Assembly: GCA_022316685.1 (NCBI GenBank)
Contig: JAKJHU010000014.1
Location: forward strand, 4,273,001-4,337,000
Direction: 5' to 3'
DNA from: Progne subis subis
Lineage: Eukaryota > Chordata > Aves > Passeriformes > Hirundinidae
DNA length: 64,000 nucleotides
Each line of letters begins with the position of its first letter. Position 1 is the stretch's first letter. The notes beneath the pieces were generated by a model, which was not told where the DNA came from, searched no databases, and saw nothing but the letters and a program-made list of their open reading frames with translations. The position numbers and the translations under genes are program-made. Positions 47,966 to 61,200 of this stretch are shown here, in pieces.

Positions 47966-50900
47966 TTCTGGAAGTTGGTGAGAGCTGACAGACTCTCATG
48001 CTCACAGCTATCAGCTTCCAATGAAAAACTGGTAAAACTACCTTGGTAGTGCCCCATATAGGAAGATCTCTGCTGCCACAGCCTTGTGAGGGTCACAGTG
48101 TTTCTCTTTTGGCCTATCTAGAAGCTCTGCTGGACTGCCTGGTGAGGGAGGGAAGGGACAACCTGTCTGTGACCCATTTTCAGTCATTTGTACCTTCAGG
48201 TGAGGAAAAAGAATACTAGAAGTCCTTCTTAGAAGTGCACATTTAATTATCTGTTTTATCTCTTGTTCGAGGTGATATTTTTCACTTTATAAAGGTGTTT
48301 GTGAGTGACATAAGAAAGTTTCAATGTGATAAAGCTGTGGTCTCTATTTGATAAATCCTTTATTTATGTCACTGAATTAATTACTGGAGATGACAAAATT
48401 AAGATTATGAAATTGTGTAAAAGCAGCTCCTGACAATTCTCTTATATTTTTGTTTTGTTTTTTTTTTTTTCCCCAATGCCATTTCTACTGAGAAGCATAT
48501 TATCATGCAATTTAAGGTACTATAGTACCAGGAACATGAACAAGATGGATTCACCAATTAAATGGAAACAAGGTCCAGCCTGATATCTCTAAAATATAGC
48601 AGATCCCATCATAGCCACATGCTTGTCTCCCTGCTGTTAGAGATTTGTCATTTGCAAGGTACCTGGGTTTCGTCTCAGCATCACGTCAAAGAATCTGAAA
48701 AATATCTCATCTCTCTTCTATTAAGATACCACCTGACACCACCTGCCATTTTTTTTTTAGAGTAGTCTCCAAGTAGGCATTGTCTGGGTTTTTTAAAGCA
48801 CTTTTTGTCTGTTCCCAGCTTCTTTACAAGAGTTTTTTTAAATTTTTTTCCCCACAAGTCACAGTTGCTGTAATGTGCTCTCTGTGGTGGAGGTGTTCAA
48901 AAGCATTGGGAATGTGCAGCTTGTAGAGAATGCAGCTGCCTGTGAAATGGTATTAGACACAGAGAATACAGTATATCGATTCTTTGGCATCTATATCAGC
49001 TTCCTGTTTATTTCTGAATATAATTTAAGTCCTATTTTTTTTTACCTGGTTGGATCCTGACAGGTTACTGGGTTTGTCTATATGAATTGCCATGGCAACT
49101 GTGGTGCTGGAGCAAACAGTCATGAGCTTTAATAGCCTGGGGGTCTGCAGCAGAGCACTCTTAATTTAGAGGCCTTCATATCTCCAATCTGGGTCGTTTT
49201 ACCAGCTTGATTGGGCTTATTTTCTGTACTTCAGCATGATTCACGTGGTGATCTGTGGGCTACAGGGAGAGGAGAGATGTGAGTTTGTGTTTGTTTATTC
49301 AGGAAGGATTACACTCTTTGGATAAACACCATTCTAGAACAAAACCCAAAGTGCAGATTGGCTCAGATGTATATTTTGATGCAAAGGTTATGTTCTACTT
49401 TATTGCAAGGCTTGGGTTCACATCTGAAGCCGACATGAGACACTGAGCACTAAAAATATCCCATTTGCTCGAGCTGAAGCTGAATTTGGCCTGGGTTGTG
49501 CTGTACTTCAGGTGCCCCAGTGCCTCAGCCTGAGCAGTGCTCAGGGGCTGCTCTTTGCAGCTCTGGACTCTTTGACAGCAGCTGCCCAGGCAGCGTTACC
49601 GTTGTTGTTCTCACAGCTTTCTTTCATTGTTCCCGTGGCCGTGCACCTGCAAACCCCAATAATTTTATATGGCGGGTTCTCATGGGAAGCCATTACCACT
49701 GGTGTGAAAATCAGCCCTTTCCCTCAAGCTTTTCATACCTCGTTTTGTAGGTGCCAGTTTGTGTCAGGATACAACTGAAACAACAAAGCACTGTTTGTAT
49801 ACTCTGTACTATTAGTGTTTTAAAGACTGAAATATTACCCAACAACACGTGCACAGGAGGTTAAGGGCCAATGCGCAACAATTTCTCTAATTATTGTACT
49901 CAGCTGTAGTCATGCCACAAAAAAGAGCATCCAAGAGGGAGTTTGGGTTGATCCCACTGGGAAAAAAAGCATATAATAAATAGCAGGAAATCATGCAAGA
50001 AAAATCATCATCTTGCTCTTCATCCTCACTGTTGCTGCACAGGAGAGACAGCCCAGAGGACACCTGGCTGGGGACCCCAGCACTGCTCTTCCCTGCTGCC
50101 CACAGAGGAGTTTTCCCCTCTCCTCCTGTGTGTCCTCATGTGCAGACCCTGCTCACACTACTCAGAGTGTGGCTCAACACCCTGCATGCAACAGCCCCAA
50201 GTGTGGATAAGAATTATGTGAATCATTGAATTGGGTAGGTAAATTTGCAAACGGTGCAATGGCAGATAAATCGCATTTCTTTGTTTTTCACTGGGTCTGT
50301 CTCACTCTTTTGGTGGAGCAGCAATAGCTACTCAAATTTTATGCCTTAAATAACACAAAATTTCAATGTAGATTTCAATATTGATAATGACAGGTATGTA
50401 GTTGGTCATTTGATCAGTACTTACACATACCTGCCAGCTGTTACAGTTTTACCTGCCATACTGCACCTTTTTCAATAAAAATTGTGCAGCTGGGAATTTT
50501 CTCAGTTGGAACAGCTGGGTGTCAAAAGCCAAACTGCCCAACCTAGTCTTTGTAAGCACCAGAAGTAGACATCTGTCCACTCATTTTTTGACAGGCATGG
50601 CTTTAGTCACAGTTTCTGTGGAAATAAACACTATTGAGAATACATCTTCTCTTTTACCACTGAGACAGTTTTTAACAGTTGTGGACATTCCCTTGTCCTT
50701 CAGATGAAGGAGGGCTACCCATCTTCTTAGAACAGCAAACATCAAGCAAAGAGAGCTGAAATTACTCTGAAAAAGCGACTTTATGTGCATCTGGAATATC
50801 CAGAGGTGCACTGGCCTATTCACTCACATCTCATCTCCTTGACTACTGTTGCTTGTAGAAAGATGAATAAAGCCAGAAAAGTCACTCAACTTTTGCCTTT

Positions 50901-53343
50901 TGGACAATCCCACTCTGCACTTCTCCTTAGAAAGCTTCCAAAGCAGCTGTTCTCACAGCCTGAGTGTTACCAGAGCTGGCTGCTGTGATGCAGTTCCCAG
51001 GTGGCTCTGTCAGACCCAAACCTTGGCCTCCTGTGCAAGCACAGAATGGGGGAAGAAAAAGGAGAAAAAGTATAAGACAATGGTAGTTTTACAGTCTCCT
51101 TCCTCAGCTTGCAAACTGGAGATAGGAGTAGACAAGCTTTACGATGGTGTGGAGAAATCAATACCTTTTCATTGATTCTTGTAGCTGCAGAACTCTCACC
51201 CAAGCACAGGCACGGGGTGAGAGCATGAGTACGTGACTGTCCTGCCACAGCACCTGTGTGCTCCTCAGAAATCTGCTCTTGGCTTCACCAGGGATGGAGC
51301 CTGCTCCCTGGCATTACTGCAGCAACAGCAGCTGACCCAGGGCCCTGCAAATTATCCCCTGCACAGGCCAGAAACTCCAACAAAGCCAGTGGCAGCTGCA
51401 GCTGAAGGCACGGCTTCCCTTAAGGAAAATACTGCCTTTAAAAAAGACTGTTTCAGACAATTACACAAAGTCTATTGAAACAATGCATTGTTTTCCAAAA
51501 GAGGTCCACGAAGTTACAGATGAAGAATGACACAGAAATAGAAACACCAGAACAAAACAACTTGGAAAACCAGCTAAGAAGTTGCATAGTCAGAACAGAA
51601 TGTAATTTAGAACTTGGAATAAGCATATAGTTTTGAAACAAAAGGAATTGGAAACAAATTATAAAACTTTGAATATGTAAAAATAATTGAAGCAGACTTG
51701 TAAGGGTTACATTTAGTTTACGTTTTTGAAAATCCTCTAAAAACATCAGTGAGAGTCTTTTAGAGTTGTTTTGGTTTTGCAGAAACATTAATTTCCTTAA
51801 TTGGCATTTTCAGCTTCTGTTAGAAAATTTCTGACCTGCTCAACTCTACTGAGAATCTGTTCATTAGCAAAGTGTGAGGGTCCATCACCATTTTCAGTTG
51901 CTGCAAAGCTGTCAGATATGTGAAACTTACTGGAAGGTCCTTTTACTATTATGGCCCAGCTTTTCAGGTGACATTTTACAGCAGATTTGATTGTGCCACG
52001 ATGGACCTGACCTTTGTGTCACGTCTTTTCTTCCTGTTTCTTCAGCAGAGTCCATTATCTCTTGATCCAAATTCCTTCAACTCCTCTCTTTGCCTTTGTG
52101 TTACTTTCCACTTCCATTCCCAGGCTGCACCGCCTAGCACCCTATACCTGCTTTTGATGTCACCAAACAGGGACAATGACTATAAAGTTATTTCCCTTTA
52201 CAAGTCAAACCTGGAAGGTCTCTCTGTTGTTGTTCATTCTATTTCCATTGCTGGTGTGAGTGTCCTTGTTGTTTTTCCCACTAGTGAAGAAAGGGCAAGT
52301 GTCATAATCACTGAAGCAAAGACTTCGCTTTGAAGCCGTATTGATTTTTCCTTTTCCCTTCTGAAGCTTTGCCAGGCTCCATAAAACCTGTCTCTTGTTC
52401 AGAAACTCTTTGGACTGAGAGACAATAGGGGCAGCAGAGCCAGCAGGGCTCAGTGGGAAGCTGGGGCATCTGCTGGGGAATGACAATCATGACAGCAGCA
52501 AGGAAGATAAAGAGGTCATTTTATTTTTAACTGTACTCTGAGAATCGTTGTGGATCAGAACAAAGTCAAATGAGAAGCCCAGCTTTAATTCCAATCTGTG
52601 ATTCCTCCTTGTCCAAACCTGAATATGAACATTTTTCTAGGGTTAAGCTGTTGACAGCAAGACACTGAGACCTCTTAAGTGACAGCTTGGCTAGAGACTT
52701 AACCACGAAGGTGACAACAGCAGGATATTGTGGCACAGTGCGGTAGGGATGTGAGCCTTACCCTGCACTAGACTGGAGCAGCAGCATCATAGGAACTCAC
52801 AGAGAACTCCTGAGTGAAGGTCCAGGGCTACCACAGGACTGTCATTCAAGGGATCTGAAATACTCCGTTTAGACCTAGCTTATGAAAAACAGAAATATCC
52901 AGTAGAGTTTATTCAGCTCACACATACAGCAAAGACCCAAAATGACTCTCCTACCACAAAATGCCTCTGTCTCCTGTAGGTTCCTTGCAGTCTGTGACCA
53001 CATACACTCCTTTATCATCTGTGCATTGGGGAGTCTCTCACTCTTAGCACAAAGATAGGTGCTGGCTTTAAGCCTTAATTAAAGGTGGTGTCTCCCAGTG
53101 CCTCCACCACTCTCCAACATGTTTCATTCATGCTGACTCAGAGGAAAGAATGCCACTTGTTTGTAAAACACTGATGCCACTCCTTGCCATGCTTCTGTAT
53201 TTCTTGGAGCTGTCAGGCTGGGAGAGCTCGTCTTCCAAAGCTCATTAGATAAACAGCTGCTGCTGGAGCTGCAAGTAAAATTACAGAAGCTGCCTTTGGC
53301 AGAGTAGGTCAAGTAATAACTATGGTAATTTTCTACAGTTCTT
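47966..53343. other. Non-coding region, T- and G-rich on the plus strand in places
   Basis: No gene recognised. A T run lies at about 48,452-48,470. The 137-codon plus-strand frame from 51,920 shows no domain. T- and C-rich stretches near 52,020-52,080 resemble intron polypyrimidine sequence. Confidence 0.55.
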
Positions 53344-53467
53344 GTGGGGTTTTTTTTTTTTGTTTGTTTGTGGGATTTTTTGTGGGGGTTTTTTTGTTTG
53401 TTTTGGTGTTTTTTGTTTGTTTGTTTGTTTGTTGTTGTGTTGTTTTTTGTTTTTTGGTTTTTTTTGT
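53344..53467 (+). repeat. T/G low-complexity tract, (TTTG)n-like
   Basis: Runs of T alternate with G, GG and GGGGG, and one section is a regular TTTG repeat. The phenylalanine/cysteine/glycine-rich frame read across it is an artefact. On the minus strand it is a CAAA-type repeat. Confidence 0.92.
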
Positions 53468-53635
53468 AAAATTAGTATCTACTGCCAGAAATTAAATAAA
53501 AACAATAAGAATTATTCTTACTGGTCATGAGTGAAGTCTCACACTCCCAATCATAAAGTTCTTTAAAATCTAAAATGGCTTCCAAATTCTCAGCTATTTT
53601 GAGAATTGTGTATATGAGACAGCTGGAAATGAGAC

Positions 53636-53654
53636 TTTTTTTTTTTTTTTTTTT
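53636..53654. repeat. Poly-T run (19)
   Basis: Uninterrupted T homopolymer followed by AAAA. Confidence 0.9.
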
Positions 53655-55090
53655 AAAACACCTCTGAAAAAAACTGTTATCAACAGCAGTGAGAGGGTTT
53701 TGTTGATTAAAGGATGTTTTCCACTATTCATTTGTAAGGGAAGCAAGTCATTAAGTGCTGTCTGAAAACCTTCTTCATACTGAATAGAAAGAAAATGTTT
53801 TGTGGTCATTAGGGCTTTCAGGAACAGCCTGAGCACCCACCACCATCTATCTGTGCTGCAGATCAGCTCTGCTCCAGCTGCTGATGCCTCTTGTTGATGG
53901 ACTGCAACAGCAGCACTGCTGCTTTTGCTTCCCCTTCCAACCAGCTCTGCCAGCCAGGGCAGCTTTGCAGCCTCTTTCTCCAAGGAGAGGAAGCACCTTA
54001 AAGCTGTGTCCCCCTGCACAGGGGAAGGAAAGCATAACTGATGCTGTTTGCCCTGTCAGGACCTAAGCACAGCAAGTAATGAACAGAAGGAAGCTGTTTG
54101 GGTGTCCTGGTTCAGCTTGGACTTTGCAGTTTCCTGCGATACCTTTTGGGGCACGTCACACTGTTGACTTCTGCACCTGTGTTACCCACCCAGACCTCAG
54201 TGTACATTTGTTTTCATTATTCCTGCACCCTCCTGCTGCTTATTCTGACAAGCTCAGGGTCTGAAAGCTGCTTTCCCAGACCTTTAAATAACAACCCATC
54301 ATCAGCTGTGCTGTGCACGGTAGGCTGCAACTTGAATTTGTTTCCACAAAAGGCACATTACAAGACCTGCCTAATCAGCACTTACCTAAGTTTGCTCATG
54401 CCAGACAGAGTCAATTTACAGACCCTGCCTGCTGTTGACCCTGCTGTCTGCTCGGGGTTGTTCTGGCCTGACTCCACTTTCTGAAATAAAATGTTAGTAT
54501 TTTTAATTGCGGGTTTTAACTCTTGCCTAATGGGGCACAAGCTCATGCTGTTCCAGATCTGTCCAAGCTAAGTGAGAGGCACCAGGTGGAAAGGAGCCGG
54601 ACTGGGGATGCTGATAACAACAAAATGGGGTTTTGCTATTCCTGTCCCTCATCTGCCACTGAATGCAGATGAAAAAGGTGCAGCACCACTGTGCCCTTGG
54701 CACTGCTGCCCAGTTCACAGGCACCACCATGGGGCAGAGAATCCCAATTTTGGAATGTGATGCCTCACTGCCAGTTTAACCCAGAGCAGCCCTGAGGCTG
54801 CTACTTGCTCTTCTTGCGGCTGAGCTGAGCTCGTAGCTGTCGGAGGGTTGATCTTGTGGGTTAAGCATCTCAGGCTTGCCTGGGGTAAATGCTCAGTGCA
54901 GGCTAGAAATCATGATGGTTTGTTGCTATTCTTTCATATTTGTTGGTGAAGACATGTCAAATAAAACTAGCTTGTTCAGAATAATAATTGCACTATAGTT
55001 TTGTAAAAACTTTGAAAAATACAGGCTATTTTTCTATATATTACTAAAAAGTAATACCAAATTTGACCAAAGAAAATATGATTTTTCAAC

Positions 55091-55110
55091 TTTTTTTTTT
55101 TTTTTTTTTT
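55091..55110. repeat. Poly-T run (20)
   Basis: Uninterrupted T homopolymer in AT-rich sequence. Confidence 0.9.
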
Positions 55111-58100
55111 AAACCAAGAAATAAATGTTTGGTAAAATTATTATAACACTTCTTTTTCTTTGAGACTTTTCTTTCTTCTGTGCAACTATCTATTGTTGAT
55201 CCCATCTTAAAAATGGTTTCACATTATGGGAAAAATATAGTCAATCCTACATAGCTTGCTAGATGGGGTATCAAAGGTTTGCAGTCTGCAAATTCCAAGT
55301 TCAGTTCCTTAAAATATGATCAGTTTTCACCCACAACCAGATTCTGACCAACACAGACCCAGGATGAACATCCATGAAAAAATAATCTCAGCACCTACCT
55401 GAGGGATTGTGGACAGATCACAGAAATTATGAAGTCAGCTTCACAAGCTGCTTTATGTCAACTCTGAAGAACCTGGAGATCTGCTCTACTTTGGAAACAA
55501 ACAGCTGAAAATTTTAGTTCCTGTCACTCAGTGTGCAGCAAAACCACAGAAGGTCTGCTGTGAGGTAACAGCTGTAAGAGTTAAAGTCAATGGCAAGACA
55601 ACAGCTCAGATTAAAATACTTAAGCTCAGAAAATGTTTGCTTGTATTTTTCTTAAGATGTTTTTCCAAGATTTAATTTGCTGTTCCTATTTCCTTTGCAC
55701 ACCAGACCACAGATCCAGCTCCATTTCCCTCATGGCAGTGATAAAAACCTGAAATAAGCTCTTTGGTTGCTCTCTCCTGCTGCGTTTCAGTCCGATGCCT
55801 GTAAATTCCCTGTGGAAGGCTGCAATCACCTATCCTTACCAACCTGCACAGAAATGATTTCCAGTGTCAGTGCTGACTTTTGATGGTTTTCCAGTGAGAC
55901 TTTGGCACTGCCCAGACAGCTGGAGGAGCTATGGAAGCTGCAGTGTTTGTGGTATAAAGCTGGATGGGTTTTTTTACAAATTTTTATAATGCTTGTACAG
56001 AGCAGTTGCATTCCAATCACCAGGTTGGAGTGTATCTGTGCAACAGCCTCATGACATCCCAGCGTTGTGTGTCACTAACATCAGCCAGGCAAAGACATTT
56101 TTACACTCAAAAGTTGAATAAGAACTGTTCAAGATTTCTTGTTTCATTAGCATGTGCCTATAGGAATAAGGATGGAGAGGAGAGTAGATATTAATGCAAA
56201 TCTAATTGCAGAAGCTGTCTGAATGCCAGCAGGGAAATTCCTGTTGTCAAGGATGAAAGACAAGACATCTCCCATTTCCCAGAAGTGCTCTTCATTAACT
56301 TTGTGAAAGTCAGACAGCTAATATCCAGGTGAAGTGTTCTGCACAAGCTCCTTTGCTCTCCTCCTCAGAAAATGCCACACAGAGTGCAAGACTGAAGGTA
56401 AGGACACATAGGTAATGGTCAATATTGAAAAAGGTTATTTTCTGCTGACCATATGTTTAATCATACCAACCCAAACACCTCTACTGCAAACCAAAGGCTG
56501 CTATGCCCAGGATCTGGGTTAACGAGATGGCAACTTCTTGGCAAATTATTCAAATGAATGAGAGTTTGTTGAACACCTTGGAATTAATGGGTCCAAGGAA
56601 TGCTCACAGCTTTCACCTGAAATTGATAATTTTCTAGCTTTGACTTCCGACCTGAGAAAGCAGCTTTACAGAAGCTTTACAGATCAACAGGATGGACATG
56701 CACTTGGTGCTGATTGCACCACGGGTAGTCCCCTTCAGCTGGTGCTCTTCCTATTGATCTCTCCTCCAAATGGATGATGTTTAATAGCTTCATAAGCAAT
56801 GAAGCCATCAATATCTGTCAGGATTTATACCTCTTTGACCTCAGCATGTGGCAAATATATTGCTATCAGCTTTATGTGTTTTGTTCTGTTTGTTTTTAGC
56901 TTTTCAGTTAATCTCATTGCAACACACAGCATGAGGTTCAGAGGTTTGAACAAGTGCAGCCAAGGCATTCATGTAGCTCCTCTCCAAGACATAAGTGATC
57001 ATATTCTGTATAGCTCTCTTAATAGCACTAATGATTTACAGGACAGTCACTCCTCTCTCTGGTAAAGTAAGTTTACAATGATTTATATGTTGTATTGCTC
57101 TAAAGTATATTTTTATAAATCTTGTGGTCCTAAGTGCTTGTCACATGGGTGTCAGAGACCACACAGAAGTCTAAAAATACTCATGGAAACCCTTCTGCAA
57201 ATGCTTGACATCAATGCAGCTATTGTATGTCTTCATGCTCAGCACAGGTTAAAATAGTGCCATTCACTGTGACAGTGTAACTGGAGGCTGCTAAGCTGAC
57301 AGGAATAATTTATTATGCTGCTTACAGCTAATAAAATCCCATGTGCTTTGGGGCAGTTTTTGAAAATAAAACTCTCATCCTTTTCACATGTGAACTCTCG
57401 CTGTTCCTACCATCTCTGGTAGTCCTTAGACAAAGGTTTGAAGCCTGCAAACACACTCAAAACTAGGAGAAAGTGGAATGTCTGACTGCCTAAAATAAGG
57501 ACTCCCTTGTACCAGAACAGGCAACCAGTCTTTTTTGTTAAGTACACCTATTGTGTGTTAAATGTGTCTAAACCCATGCTAACTTCTGAGGAGAATCAGC
57601 CCATTTGATCAAAGGAGCTCAAACTGGCAAAACACAGCAGTCTCACCAAGTGTGACAAGAAGCTCCATTTCTGCTGGTGTGCCAGACTGCTCAGTAGTGG
57701 TTTGATCTCCCAAATTCACTCCTCTGGGCTGGTTTCTCCTCCAGCTCCTCTTCCCTGCTTTCTCTCCCCTACGGCATTTCTCTGTTCTGCATTTCCACTT
57801 TGCTAGCTCACTCCTAATGGGACTTACCCCTCACAAAGCAATATCACAGGGAATGAAGCATTGTGGAACTGGCAATTGCTGTAAACCTCATCACTGTGCC
57901 TGATCTTGGATGCATCTATCTCATTTTGGAGCTATTTATAAAGACAGGAGAAATAAGAACAACTCCAGCCGACGTAACCATCCCAAGGCAGAATTCACTC
58001 TGAAATGCATTCCATGCTATAGGAGCCATCTGCAGCTTCCCCCAGTTGTAGCTATGCTTACTATCCTAAAGTTTCCACACTATAAAGTCTTTTAAGTGAG

Positions 58101-58220
58101 GATTTTTCATTACTTCCTGCCATTCAGTTCTGATCACTGCTGGTCTTACTTCCTCAGCCTGAGGCACAGTGTAATAAAATAAAAACCAGGGATGAAAACT
58201 TGAGATTCTGTTCTATGCAA

Positions 58221-58223
<3 letters not shown>

Positions 58224-58266
<43 letters not shown>
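58224..58266 (+). repeat. Poly-A run (43)
   Basis: The longest homopolymer in the window. A polyadenylation-like AATAAA lies at 58,173-58,178, 46 bases before the A run, so a retroposed transcript tail is conceivable. No duplicated target site or recognisable parent transcript was found, and plain expansion is as likely. Confidence 0.92.
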
Positions 58267-58268
<2 letters not shown>

Positions 58269-61200
58269 AGTGTTGATAACATATGTATGTATAAATAACT
58301 GCTTGTGTCAGGCTTTCATAGTCAAGTGTACCTGTGAAAGAGAAAGGATAGTAAATCTGTTCACCTCCTTTTGGTTCTCTCTTGGGCAGCAAGGAAAAAC
58401 AGATAACAAGTAGACAATGATTTATCCAATATTAAAATTCCTACACTAGGCACCTAACACCGGTGGCTAAATTTAGGAAGGAAGAATTTCATGCTGAAAA
58501 CCTTCGATATCCAGCACATACCTACAGCAGAAACACCTCCTACAATCACACCCAAAATTTCAACCCTCCTGCTCCCTTGAGAAGGGCAGTAAAGGGCTGT
58601 TCTGAGTTAAAAATGAGTAGAAAATTCCGTTTGATGTTGCCCACCTGTATTCCATCCCTCCTGCGAGGAGAGGAGCCCATATTTCCCGGGTGCAGTCAGC
58701 AGAAGTTTGGCTGTTTCCTGCAGGGGGTCAGCAGGGGCTCAGATCCGTGGAACAGCTGTAGCACAGACAGGCACTGCAACCAAACCCACTCCAGAGCAAA
58801 GGTCTGAGTGCCTGCACAGCCACCAAAATCCAGCAGCACTTGTCTGAAGTGTGGCCATGAGCTACAAGGTGGTCATTTTTAAGCTTTTTAATCTAGCAAG
58901 CAGTTGAGTTTATGAGCCTCAGCTCGTGTCTGGAGGCACACCCTTGCCTTAGCTCCAAGTTCCCTGTGAAATTGCACCTCTGGCATCTTTCAAAGGGAAA
59001 AAATTACCATCTGTGTGTGCTGAATAATTCAGTGATGGCTGTGAACTCCCTGGCACCTGCCTGTCATTACTGACTGAAGGCACTCTTGTACCTTGCCACG
59101 AGAGGCTGGCCTTGCCCGTGCTGGCTGCTGGAGACACTGGAGCAGCCTAGATTTCCATTCCCACCCTGAACAGCAATCCTTGTAGCTGGGAGTTCGTAAA
59201 TTAATAGCCCTGGATAGATATGCAACTACAAGAAAAACAATTTAAAGCATAATTCCCACCTGAAGGTGCAAGAACACTGATAAAATTAAGTGAAGAAAAC
59301 AAATTTAAATTATTTCAAATATTTGCATTTGTGTGTGAGACAGTAGAAGCAATGTGAGAGGGAATGAAGAACAAAATTGCACTTATCACACAAGAAACAA
59401 TTTTTAAAAAACCTATTAAAACCTGTAAGGAAGCAAGAAAAAATAAATTCATAAATGAAAGGATTATGACATTTAAGTAGCTGATGAATCAATTAGAGAC
59501 AGCAAATTGCACCTAGCAGTAGTCCAAGCTGCAACAACTTGATAAAAACCAGAGATTTTCTAGTTTTAAAATAAAATCCCTAAGATGAATTGTAGAAAGG
59601 AGCTAGGACAAATATGAATTCAACAAAGGGGCATTCACATGCAGTATTACAATACAGTCTAAATTCTAGTAACCAATGAGCCCTTTTAAACCTAAAATAA
59701 ACTGTATTGTTAAAAAAGGATTACTTCTATTTAAAAAAATCTCAGACATATAATTATTATCAGTATTGTATTAAATTTTACAAATATTTCTTCTTCTGTC
59801 AAGCACAGCAAAATTTGGGAGTGTTTTCATGCTTCCGTGGTGTATCTCAGAAGTACAGCTGGGAGTGCTTTTCCAGAGAAGTCCCTTTTCATGCCTTTAA
59901 CCCTGCTCTTTGCTCCTGGACAAGGCAAAAGGAAAATGCCCAAAAAGGTTCCTGGCTGCAGCAGTTAAGGTTGTGTCTTTTGCTGGCTTCTGGTCAGCCT
60001 TCAGAGAATCAGGACACTCAAAATAGCCTATAAGAAAAAACACCAAAACAAACAAACCCAAATCCCAAATCCCAACTCCCAAACCCTGGCTTGTTATTTT
60101 TCTTCTATTACATTTTCTGCTCTTGGACAGTGAAGTCATGATTCATGAGAGGAAACCAATTGTTCTTGTTATCTTCATCTTCTGTGGAGAACAGGGTGCA
60201 CTTATTCCAGTTAATAACTGGGGAGAGAAAAATACATTTATGGCAAATGGATGGATGTTAGAGAAAAATCAGCATGTGGCTGAACAAGGGAATCTCTACA
60301 AGCTCACCAAGATGAATTGGTTTTGGGTGTTATTTACCACAGTAAAGGCCCCACTTCCCACTTCCATGAACTTGCTCTGGACTTACCTCTATGCAAATAA
60401 GAGCAAAATTTATTCATTAGTTCAGCTGAATATCACCAGTACATAAGAGTAACCTTATGAAAAGTAGAAAAACCAACACTATACAACCATATATTTGTCA
60501 TCAATCAGTGAAATATTGCACAGATTTTTCTGGAAATGCATGTGGTGTCAGATGAACCATGGATTATTTCTAGAACTTTTTGTATAGTCTTAATTGCTTA
60601 AAATTACTGCTGAAGTTGTTTCTACTACTGCTGAAGTTGTGGGTGAAACGCTCACCCTCCCAAACTGCCTCCTGCCACACGGTTCTGCCCCACTCCTCAT
60701 TTTATTCTGGGGAAAATTTATCAAGTGTGTAAATCAAGTTCTTGGGGTCTGGCCCACAACTGCCTTGCAGTCCCAGAATTTCCTTTTCTATCCTTCATGC
60801 CCAGGAGGTCCAGTCAGCTCCCTGATTTCCTCACTAACTGAACAAAATCACTAGATGATTTTTTTCCCCCCCCCTTTTTTTGTGTTTTTAATAATGCAAT
60901 TGAAGTTTTCAGCTCATAGAGTATTTCACCAATCTCCTGTTAACTGAGCTGTAATAACACCACATCTGAGTGCCAGTGGTATCAACTTCCATTTGAAAAA
61001 AAGTTACCTGGCTCTTATAGCTGTAGAGCAAACAACCTGGGTAGCACTATAGTCTTAAAAGTACCACCTTTTTTTTACTTTATTATTTTTTTTTTTAATG
61101 GCATCATTATAAAGCTCAGCTCACAGATGCTGTTGCCTGGCCTTGCTGACATCGAGAGGGGAAGATTTAGATGACAGAGAAAATCCAGCTATTTCTGTCC

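Larger units (their letters stand above)
53468..58223. other. Non-coding region
   Basis: No gene recognised. T runs occur at 53,636-53,654 and 55,091-55,110. A small plus-strand exon-like segment with strong splice signals at 56,369-56,397 is described under findings. Confidence 0.55.

Noticed and set aside
51920..52333. 137-codon plus-strand open frame
   Set aside because: Hydrophobic and phenylalanine/leucine-rich because the DNA is T- and C-rich; typical of intron polypyrimidine sequence.
53342..53530. Cysteine- and phenylalanine-rich small frame
   Set aside because: Translation of the T/G simple repeat, not a cysteine-rich peptide gene.
56220..56330. Open plus-strand frame ending at a CCAG/GTGAAG donor before the micro-exon candidate
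   Set aside because: The gap to the next acceptor is only about 40 bases, too short for a vertebrate intron, and a 32-codon open frame is expected by chance.
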